From assembly GCA_949298955.1 (NCBI GenBank), contig CASFYQ010000010.1, forward strand, positions 62,001-126,000: DNA of 64,000 nt, in the 5' to 3' direction. Each line of letters starts with the position of its first letter. Position 1 is the first letter of the stretch. A model generated the notes under the pieces. The model ran no database searches. It saw nothing but the letters and a program-made list of their open reading frames with translations, and had not been told where the DNA came from. The stretch comes from an uncultured Bacteroidales bacterium. Its GTDB lineage: Bacteria > Bacteroidota > Bacteroidia > Bacteroidales > Barnesiellaceae. Made by a program: the position numbers and the translations under genes. Positions 27,977 through 35,186 of this stretch are shown here, piece by piece.

Positions 27977-29536
27977 TTATGGGTTGGTTTGTGACAGTTT
28001 TTTGCGGGCAGCCTCTCGGTCGAATTTCAACAGATAGGTGTCGGGGTTGGGAATATGCGAGGCGACGAAGAACAGGTCGTCGTTCTTCTGTATGGCCGGA
28101 TAGAGGTAACGATAGGTCGAACTATATCCCAGCTGGTCGAGAATGACGTATTCCACTCCCTCGTCGAGCATTTTTTGAATGACGGCGCGGTCGTCTTGTG
28201 AAAAGGCATATCCGGTAACCCGGGTACCCGAGAAGATATAGAGCAGCTCGCCTTTGCGCGAAGCCACCACCGTCTCGGGCGAGACATGTTCTTTCAGCAC
28301 GGCTCCTATTTTGAAATAGTTTTGATAGGCCGGGGGGAAAGGCATCTTGTTCATGGCGTGCAACGCCTTGATGTTGCCCATACTTGTAAACAGCAGCAGG
28401 GCGAGAATCCAGGGCGAGAAATTCAGTTTGGCTCCCATGCGGCGCAAGGCCCACACGACGACCTCGTAGAGTCCCACGAGCAGCCCCATGTTCATGAAAG
28501 GAATGATGGCCGTGAGGTAACGGTTCTCGCTGGGGGTACTGAAGATGGAGATGAGCCCGAAAGTAAAGACCGTATAGCCCAGGAGTACCCAGCGGTATTT
28601 GCCGAAGGCCCAAAATCCCCACACGATGAGCGCCACGAGTATGATTGCTGCCAGCCACAGCAGGAAGCCGGCGGGAGCCTCGGGGGCGTAGTTGACTTGA
28701 AAATAGGGAATGACCGAATTTGGCAAAGCTTTGGAAACCAGCATGCTCAGGGTGTCGAAGAAGCGTTCGATGATGCCGCCCAAATCGAGCGAACCGTCTT
28801 CGGGACGCCATGGATTTACCTGCGAGATGGATTCGAAATAGCGGCTTTGCCCGAGTCCCAACGCCCTGTTGCGCAAGCTCCACGGCAGGCAGCCTATCAC
28901 AAATCCGGCTATCGTGCCCAATGCCTCTTTCCACTTTCCGGTACAGAGGAAGAAGAGTATCACGGCGGCAAACAAGGCTACACCCTGGGTGCGTATATGG
29001 TAGCAGAGCAGCACCATTACCAGCATACCGTAGAAGGCCCAATCCTTATAGAAAGGCTTTTCGTCTTTCATCAGAGAAAGCAGATAGATGGCCGCTGCCG
29101 AGACACAGAAGCACGACATCTCACTCATCATCATGGTCGAAAAGTGGAGCACCCGGTCGCTCAGAACCGCAGCACAAGCCGCCACCAAAGCCAGGCTGTC
29201 GGGCAGTTTGCGCTTGACCATGAAGAAAAACAACAGCAATGCTCCACCCAGCAGGAACAGCCCGTTGAGCACTTTTTGGGCGATGATACTGTCGGTAAAA
29301 AATCTCAGCGGAGTCATCAGCAGAGGGTATCCCGGAGGGAACGCATTGGTGGGATGGGCTGTCGGAGCCGAAATATCGGAATACCCTTCGCCCGAGGCCA
29401 ACGCCGTAGCAAACGTGTAGTAGCGGCAGTTGTCTCCGTTGATATCGATTTTCGCATTGAAAATATAGAAATAGGCGAAAGCCCATACCAAGGCAAGCAC
29501 TCCTATGTAAATGGCGCGATTTTTAGGCATTTTCAT
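27977..29536 (-). CDS. Polytopic membrane protein, GT-C glycosyltransferase-like
   Basis: 519 residues from ATG 29536 (MKMPKNRAIY); ATG 29530 is equally possible and 29563 falls on the promoter box. About 11-12 membrane segments, with a first periplasmic loop holding DINGDNCRYYTFATAL and HPTNAFPPGYPLL. The acidic residues after the first segment fit the GT-C fold (GT39/ArnT/DUF-type), which uses polyprenyl-phosphate sugars. A soluble C-terminal tail follows (about 430-519). No close named family is visible to me. First gene of the operon with the FAD oxidoreductase and GtrA. Confidence 0.7.
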   Translation of the reverse strand: MKMPKNRAIYIGVLALVWAFAYFYIFNAKIDINGDNCRYYTFATALASGEGYSDISAPTAHPTNAFPPGYPLLMTPLRFFTDSIIAQKVLNGLFLLGGALLLFFFMVKRKLPDSLALVAACAAVLSDRVLHFSTMMMSEMSCFCVSAAAIYLLSLMKDEKPFYKDWAFYGMLVMVLLCYHIRTQGVALFAAVILFFLCTGKWKEALGTIAGFVIGCLPWSLRNRALGLGQSRYFESISQVNPWRPEDGSLDLGGIIERFFDTLSMLVSKALPNSVIPYFQVNYAPEAPAGFLLWLAAIILVALIVWGFWAFGKYRWVLLGYTVFTFGLISIFSTPSENRYLTAIIPFMNMGLLVGLYEVVVWALRRMGAKLNFSPWILALLLFTSMGNIKALHAMNKMPFPPAYQNYFKIGAVLKEHVSPETVVASRKGELLYIFSGTRVTGYAFSQDDRAVIQKMLDEGVEYVILDQLGYSSTYRYLYPAIQKNDDLFFVASHIPNPDTYLLKFDREAARKKLSQTNP

Positions 29537-29560
29537 AGCTGTTGTAAATGATATTAAAAA

Positions 29561-29568
29561 CAAAAATA
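29561..29568 (-). promoter_or_regulatory. -7 box for the GT-C/FAD/GtrA operon
   Basis: TATTTTTG on the minus strand, 24 bases before ATG 29536. Confidence 0.5.
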
Positions 29569-29700
29569 GTCTATTTTTCTTAGTGTATGAAATTTTTTTC
29601 CGGAATTGTGGAGCATGAAAGGATTACCGCCTTTAAATTGTGGCAGGATATTTGCTTTTAACAATAGCTTTGTTTTCCAATCGGAGAGAAAATGCCTCAA

Positions 29701-29744
29701 ACAGGCTGTCCTGTTTAAGTGTTTTCTCAGACAGGACAGTCTGT
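29701..29744. repeat. 14-base inverted repeat in the gap downstream of the ABC permease
   Basis: ACAGGCTGTCCTGT (29701-29714) and ACAGGACAGTCTGT (29731-29744) pair over 14 positions with one wobble, 40 bases after the permease stop. There is no long T run, so a terminator role is possible but not certain. Confidence 0.55.
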
Positions 29745-29783
29745 ATTAGAGAGGGTATTGTAGATGTTGTACGTTCTGTCTAA

Positions 29784-30983
29784 TCACGCATTGTTCCAGA
29801 TTCTCAATAGCCGGGTGCGAATGATGAATAAGTCGAGTGCGGTTACGACCAATAAATAGAACAGCGCGAACAAGAGGGTGGGTATTAGGGTTGCTTCTCC
29901 CAATCCAATGGCTGCCAAGTTGTTTGTCCAAAATGTCCGAGCCACGAATGTGATGGCCAAGGAAAGGCCGGTAATCGTGATATTGGCTATGACGACCAAG
30001 AGCTCGTAATAATGAGCTACATATTGGGGATGGTACCCTAATAGCATGAGGTTGCGTAATTTTTCTCGATTTTTTTGCAGGAGTAGAAATATACTCAGTA
30101 CCAATATAAACATGGCCAAGATACATATAACGATGCCGTTGGTGGTCACTACGGCCGATACAATGCCTAAGAATTGTGCGATATTGCCATCTTCGGCTTT
30201 ATCGCCGGCCAATTCGATGTCGTGTTTGTCGAGATAGTCGTACATTTGAGACGAGGAGAGTCGGTCTACCTGTACAATCAGCCTTGATGCGTTGGGTATG
30301 TTGTTGCTGTTGGAGTAGCGTTTGTTGGCCCAGTCCATGAAACTTTGGGGCACGGCTATGGTATTGAGTCGAGATGAAAATCCAACAATGGCGGCTTCGA
30401 AATACTCGGATACCATGTTTTCTCCTGTCAAGCGCAAGGTGATAGGTACGGCTCCCACAATCTCTTCGCTAATTTGTGGCAATCCTTGGGGAACGGCAAA
30501 ACCAAAGTTGTAGAGTGTAAGGTAATCTTTACACAAGATGATGGGTACGAATCTGTCTTGAGGAGAGAATGTCCAGTCTCTGGGTTTGACATCGAAAAAC
30601 TCATCGGGAACCGATTCGAAGAAGAGGTAGGAGGATAGAGATTTTCCTCCCATATTTATCGAGCCATTTACGGCGAATTGTGATGAGGAGAAACGTCCTA
30701 TTTTTTTTACCCACTTTTCCCGGCTCAATTCTTTTATCTCCTCTTCGGAAAACGAGATAGGCGAGAATCCTATGCCTTCGACCTTTTTGGACAGTACGAT
30801 ATAGTCGCTGGTGAAAAACTGATCTTCTTGTGAGTTGTCTTGTTGGCTGTCGCAGTAAAACAAAATACCGATAAGGATAACCGAGAGGCCTACAATATTG
30901 GCTATTGCATAGCCTGTTATTTGCCCTTTCGAGATATTTTGGCGAAGCAGGCTCCACACATCGGATTGATAGATGAATTTCAT
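29784..30983 (-). CDS. ABC transporter permease, single FtsX-like unit
   Basis: 399 residues from ATG 30983, one base after the ATPase stop. One membrane segment near residues 22-42, a periplasmic domain of ~200 residues, then three membrane segments at the C-terminus (AMFILVLSIFLLL, ELLVVIANITITGLSLAI, LLFALFYLLVVTALDLFII): one MacB/FtsX unit. The first loop (SQQDNSQEDQFF) is unusually polar. Together with the ATPase and the DUF4836 lipoprotein it forms a three-gene unit; MacB-like members often move proteins or lipoproteins rather than import solutes. Confidence 0.75.
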   Translation of the reverse strand: MKFIYQSDVWSLLRQNISKGQITGYAIANIVGLSVILIGILFYCDSQQDNSQEDQFFTSDYIVLSKKVEGIGFSPISFSEEEIKELSREKWVKKIGRFSSSQFAVNGSINMGGKSLSSYLFFESVPDEFFDVKPRDWTFSPQDRFVPIILCKDYLTLYNFGFAVPQGLPQISEEIVGAVPITLRLTGENMVSEYFEAAIVGFSSRLNTIAVPQSFMDWANKRYSNSNNIPNASRLIVQVDRLSSSQMYDYLDKHDIELAGDKAEDGNIAQFLGIVSAVVTTNGIVICILAMFILVLSIFLLLQKNREKLRNLMLLGYHPQYVAHYYELLVVIANITITGLSLAITFVARTFWTNNLAAIGLGEATLIPTLLFALFYLLVVTALDLFIIRTRLLRIWNNA

Positions 30984-30984
30984 A

Positions 30985-31647
30985 TTACAAGGCAATAAAA
31001 CGAGCGTTTTCAAGTAATAGCGGATTCCCTACTGACGTGGTTATGATGCCGGCTCCTTGTGACGTAGCCTCTTCGTCGATAATACGGGAAACAATCAGGT
31101 TGTTGTTGCGGTCGAGATGACTCACCGGTTCGTCGAGCATGATGAAATCGAAAGGTTGGCATATGGCTCGTACGATGGCTACTCGTTGTTGTTGGCCGAT
31201 ACTGAGCAATCCTACTCGCTGGTTGGCTTTGTCGGCTATTCCCAGCCGATCGAGCAGTTGCATCAGTTCGTCCCGGGTCTTGTGATGAGTAAGCTTGTTT
31301 TTCAGTTGCAGGTTTTGCATGACGGTCAATTCGGGAAACATTCGCATCTCTTGTGGCAACAAGGCGATATGGCGGGTACGCAGCTGGCACCATTTCTTCA
31401 CATCGAAATGTCGGCTGTTGTCTCGATCGAAAAGAATCTCGCCCTCATAGTCGTTTCGGTTTCCATAGATGAAACTGAGTAGCGACGATTTTCCTCCGCC
31501 CGATTCGGCTTGTATGCATATGCGGCACCCCCGGTCGAAAGAGAGATTGGGCATAAGCCATACCTGTGACTGTCTGATTGTGTCGGAAGCCTCCATCCCC
31601 CTGAATACAAAGGGGAGGAGGTTTTGGAGCGTAATAGACTTAATCAT
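30985..31647 (-). CDS. ABC transporter ATP-binding protein
   Basis: 220 residues, one ABC domain. Walker A is AESGGGKSS (about 47-55), with Ala where the first P-loop Gly normally stands. Signature LLSIGQQQR, Walker B FIMLDEPVSHLD. The switch-His position reads TTSVGN rather than the usual T-x-S/D-H, so the catalytic His appears lost. It resembles LolD/MacB-type ATPases and is paired with the FtsX-like permease immediately downstream. Confidence 0.85.
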   Translation of the reverse strand: MIKSITLQNLLPFVFRGMEASDTIRQSQVWLMPNLSFDRGCRICIQAESGGGKSSLLSFIYGNRNDYEGEILFDRDNSRHFDVKKWCQLRTRHIALLPQEMRMFPELTVMQNLQLKNKLTHHKTRDELMQLLDRLGIADKANQRVGLLSIGQQQRVAIVRAICQPFDFIMLDEPVSHLDRNNNLIVSRIIDEEATSQGAGIITTSVGNPLLLENARFIAL

Positions 31648-31668
31648 TGGAATTTATCATTCGTCAAT

Positions 31669-33315
31669 CTATTCTACAACAACGATGGTGTCGATTGTCG
31701 AGCCATATTGAGAATTGTAGTTATAATCGTTATTCCCGTAGAGAGAGGCATTCCATTTTTTCTCTAATTTTTCTTCTTGACTGATTATTCCTAAAAAGGT
31801 TTTTGCCAATTTGGCGATAACCCCTGCCGAAGACTCTTCACCATCGATGGATAGACTCAGCGAAAATTCGAGAGTCTGAGCATCTGCCGAAAACGCCATT
31901 GCCAGATTCTGGTCTATCTCCAAATCTTTCATAAGTTGGTTGTTCTTGTCCAACACGAATCCTATTGCTGCTGTATAGTTTGTGAAATCGATTTTTTCGA
32001 TAGTTGCGTTGTGGTTGTTATTTTTGATCTTGTGCGTCGACAGTATGATTATATTGTCTTTGGCTTCTACATAAATGGGCTCGTTTTTATCCGGTATTGT
32101 CAACGAGAAACCGTCGTTGTTGTCTTCAAATTCGATTTGTTGCGATTCCATTAACCCTTTGAGGTCGTTTATGATGCCTTTGGCTTTACCCGGTTTAGTC
32201 TCAAAAATCAAGGATAGGGCAAACTCGTTTAGTACATTCTTCCCTTGGGACAGGTTGGCAATCGATTGTATCCCGTTTGTCAAGCCGGTTCCCAAGGCTA
32301 TTGTACCGTCGATTTTCTCCAAATAGGCTTGTATGATAGATAGCGAAGCCCGGTCGGAGCGGGATAGACGTGCTGTTTCAGCAAGCATGTCCATATAGCT
32401 GTCCCAGTCCATGTCTTTTATACTTGCAGCATATACAAGACATTCGTCCTTGCCGAGATAAGAGAGAGCTTGCCGACTGATTTTAGCCGATAAATCCATA
32501 AAGTTAGCAAAATCTTCGGCTCGTTTTTCCTGTCCGTTTTCGCTAAACCATTTCATGTTGATTTCGGCGGTGTTGTCCGACAGATTTCCGTTCAAGCAAA
32601 TGAACCCTTCATACAGCTCGGCTATACTGTTGGGTATACCGGCTTTTCTTATCTTCTGCCGCAGTTCACTCGGAATTTTGAAGGACATACCTGCTGCATT
32701 GCCTGCTGTGATGAACTTATTGAATGGAGTGCTTCCGAACGAATTTTCAGTGGCATCTTCGATAAACGATTGCAGGTTTTTCATAGGGTAGAGATCATTC
32801 TCGGCCCACATTTCCAGATAATAACCATACGAATCTTTTATGGCAATATATTCGATTTGGTTGTAACCATACTCCGAAAGCTTTTCTTTTTTATAGTAGA
32901 TAACACCGTTTTCCGTATCTTTTTCTCTGAAATCGTTTTCTTCAATCGTTTTTGTGAATTTATTTTGGTCTTGTAAAGCAAAGACAACTATTGGGTTGCT
33001 GTCGGAATAATTCCCTGCTATTGCACAAGCATTTACATCGATACCGCTATTTTTTAGAAATGATTTGAGTTTATCGTATTCGTTTAAATCAGAATTGGAC
33101 ATTTCGTCTGTGAGGTATGACGGCAGAATTATTTGCGATTCCTCGATTGTACCTCCTGCCGACTCAATGATTGTTTTAGCGTCGCCAACAACCACGATAT
33201 CTAAATCGGCCGGTATCTGGTCGAGCAGATTCTTGGTTTTGGAATTGTTGAAGCAACTTGTCGCTAAAAATAGCAGCATGAAACAAGTCCCCAAATGTAA
33301 AATCTTTGTTTTCAT
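31669..33315 (-). CDS. DUF4836 family lipoprotein
   Basis: 548 residues. Lipobox FLATSC (Cys near residue 21), then a long soluble protein matching the DUF4836 type in opening (IPADLDIVVVGDAKTIIESAGG) and composition. DUF4836 proteins are Bacteroidetes envelope proteins without assigned function. It is first in an operon with the ABC ATPase (21 bases) and permease. Codon use is more AT-rich than the neighbours. A copy of the dispersed promoter-hairpin element begins 55 bases upstream. Confidence 0.8.
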   Translation of the reverse strand: MKTKILHLGTCFMLLFLATSCFNNSKTKNLLDQIPADLDIVVVGDAKTIIESAGGTIEESQIILPSYLTDEMSNSDLNEYDKLKSFLKNSGIDVNACAIAGNYSDSNPIVVFALQDQNKFTKTIEENDFREKDTENGVIYYKKEKLSEYGYNQIEYIAIKDSYGYYLEMWAENDLYPMKNLQSFIEDATENSFGSTPFNKFITAGNAAGMSFKIPSELRQKIRKAGIPNSIAELYEGFICLNGNLSDNTAEINMKWFSENGQEKRAEDFANFMDLSAKISRQALSYLGKDECLVYAASIKDMDWDSYMDMLAETARLSRSDRASLSIIQAYLEKIDGTIALGTGLTNGIQSIANLSQGKNVLNEFALSLIFETKPGKAKGIINDLKGLMESQQIEFEDNNDGFSLTIPDKNEPIYVEAKDNIIILSTHKIKNNNHNATIEKIDFTNYTAAIGFVLDKNNQLMKDLEIDQNLAMAFSADAQTLEFSLSLSIDGEESSAGVIAKLAKTFLGIISQEEKLEKKWNASLYGNNDYNYNSQYGSTIDTIVVVE

Positions 33316-33370
33316 GATTTTTTGTTTTAGGTATTTATGTAAAATTAGAATAAATCTTTATTGGGTTGTG

Positions 33371-33450
33371 CAAATAAAAATAGTGAAAGGTGAACGGCGA
33401 AAGTCAAGCCTGCCTGAACTTTTTGCCGAGCCGCATCCTATTTCCGTGTT
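33371..33450 (-). repeat. Dispersed promoter-hairpin element, copy A (upstream of the DUF4836 operon)
   Basis: Shows the AGTGAAAGGTGA core, a central hairpin AAAGT-CAAGC-CT-GCCTG-A-ACTTT with one A:C mismatch, and the distal end GAGCCGCATCCTATTTCCGTGT. The -7 end is more diverged (TATTTTTATTTG). Points into the DUF4836 gene. The remaining gap 33451-33635 is AT-rich with no gene visible. Confidence 0.7.
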
Positions 33451-33635
33451 CGTTTGGTAAAAATAAGAAAAAAATAAAGATGTATAAAATAAAATGTTAT
33501 TTTGTAGATAAATTTTCATTCGACTCTGTTTCTTCTTCGAAAAATGTAAGTACAAAGAGACGAAGATTTTTGTTCCTTGTCTGGGATTGTGTGACAGGGA
33601 AACCGTTGTTTGGCTGTGGACCGGGGCGGTTAGAG

Positions 33636-34820
33636 CTATTTTATCTCGATGCCGGCGCGATAGCGGCTATGAGGACCGACGGGTGTGAGGGCGAAATATC
33701 CCTGGGCGAATTTCTTGTTTATCAGCCGGGTGGGATTTTTTTGGAGGCGGGCGAGGTGGTCGTGGTAGAGCACGCCGGGGCGGGGCGAGTAGTCCACGCG
33801 GAAGAATCCCTCGGCACCGGGAGCCACGAATCGGTCGGCGAAGCGGCGTGCCACCATGCCCATGTTCATGCGTAGGTTTATCTCGACGAAGGGGTGCAGC
33901 CGGGTGTCACCCTCGGGAGTGCGGTAGGTCATCATGTCTACGCCCAGGTAGCCGGTATAGCAGGGGGCAACGCGGTTGGTAAGGAACCGGGCAAGAGCCT
34001 CTTTTACCTCGGCCACAACGGGACTCCCGACGGCGGCACACAACTCCTTTTCCAGCTGCCGGTCGGTTGTGAGTCGGTTGGCCTTGTAGGCTCCGTGGTC
34101 GTCGGTGAGGAACGACGAATATCCTGCAAAGGTCACTCGAGAACCGTCGCTGTAAAACTCCATGGCCCAGTCGTCCAGTTTGTCATAGAAGGGTTCGCCC
34201 ATCAGCACGCCTTGTTTCTGTAATACTCCGTTGCTCCATTGGGCCAGCGAGGTGTCATAGCCGTATAGATTCCAATAGATGCCCCGCCCGCTCCCCGACC
34301 AAGGGGCTTTGAGCACTTTGCGCTCGTTTTGTTCGGTAAAGGTGCGCACCTCGTCGGGGGTGTGCAGTTCGATGGGCAATCGGGGTAGCGGGTAGTCGAT
34401 GTGTGCGGCGAGGTATTGACCGGCTTCGGTGGTGAGCCGTCGGTGGGAGAGTTGGCGAATGAGGTCACATTGGGTAGGCGAGGGGATTAGCCGCTCGTCG
34501 ATGCCGCTTTGTCGTAGCCGATGAGCCAAAGCCTGGTTCCACCCCCATACATTCACCCGCTCGATGGGTAGTTCGCCGATTTGTCGAAATGTAGCTGTCG
34601 AGACCGACAGCCCCAGCGGTTCCAGCGTGCGCAGGAAATCGGCCGGCGGAGCCTCGGGAGTACATATTACTATCTCTTCATCTTCGCGGGCATACCACAA
34701 AGGGAGTAGCGACAGCTCCTGCCCGATGAGTTGTGCGGCCGGCGGCGGTGTGTAGTTTATCCCGCCGAAGGCTACGGCCAGGTCGTTCTCGGGGTTGAAC
34801 AGATAGAGGTTCACAGGCAT
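33636..34820 (-). CDS. Conserved hypothetical protein, ATP-grasp-like
   Basis: 394 residues from ATG 34820 (MPVNLYLFNPENDLA); the frame opens further upstream but runs into the -7 box at 34836-34843. Features resembling an ATP-grasp fold are KVLKAPWSGSGRGIYW (nucleotide lysine and Gly-rich loop, about 176-191) and HPFVEINLRMNMGMVARR (metal-binding E-x-N near 320). No signal peptide. ATP-grasp enzymes ligate a carboxylate to an amine or thiol. The substrate is unknown. Confidence 0.65.
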   Translation of the reverse strand: MPVNLYLFNPENDLAVAFGGINYTPPPAAQLIGQELSLLPLWYAREDEEIVICTPEAPPADFLRTLEPLGLSVSTATFRQIGELPIERVNVWGWNQALAHRLRQSGIDERLIPSPTQCDLIRQLSHRRLTTEAGQYLAAHIDYPLPRLPIELHTPDEVRTFTEQNERKVLKAPWSGSGRGIYWNLYGYDTSLAQWSNGVLQKQGVLMGEPFYDKLDDWAMEFYSDGSRVTFAGYSSFLTDDHGAYKANRLTTDRQLEKELCAAVGSPVVAEVKEALARFLTNRVAPCYTGYLGVDMMTYRTPEGDTRLHPFVEINLRMNMGMVARRFADRFVAPGAEGFFRVDYSPRPGVLYHDHLARLQKNPTRLINKKFAQGYFALTPVGPHSRYRAGIEIK

Positions 34821-34835
34821 GTGTTTTTTGCGATG

Positions 34836-34843
34836 CAAAGGTA
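34836..34843 (-). promoter_or_regulatory. -7 box for the ATP-grasp-like gene
   Basis: TACCTTTG on the minus strand, 16 bases before the chosen start; it decides the start because the longer frame would begin inside it. Confidence 0.6.
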
Positions 34844-35029
34844 GTAAAAGAGCCGGCCCGATGCAAGAAGGGCGAGTGCAGAAGAACCGCAGCCGGAGGC
34901 CGATAAAGAGACTGATAACAAAGTGTAGCGAATGTAGGGCGAATTTCGTTTTGTTTTTTAGGAATATTATTGTTTCGATGTATTTATTTAAATTTTTAAT
35001 CGAAAAATAATTTCATATTATAATTTTCC

Positions 35030-35037
35030 TATCTTTG
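35030..35037 (+). promoter_or_regulatory. -7 box for the two large secreted proteins
   Basis: TATCTTTG, ~150 bases before the ATG at 35187. The leader contains a short dyad TATACCctGGTATA (35061-35074). The rest of 34844-35186 is AT-rich without genes. Confidence 0.55.
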
Positions 35038-35186
35038 CATGGAGCATCTGTGAAGAGAGTCTATACCCTGGTATAATCGCTGTCGAAAAAATTTTTCCCT
35101 CCGAGATATACAAGCTGTGAAATGTGAGAATAACGGGCAAAAATGTTAACCGATAGAATAGTATTATTTTGTAATATAGAGTAGCT

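Noticed and set aside
26405..27994. 529-residue open frame on the plus strand
   Set aside because: Antisense to the FAD oxidoreductase; low-complexity Gly/Val/His-rich composition and no promoter.
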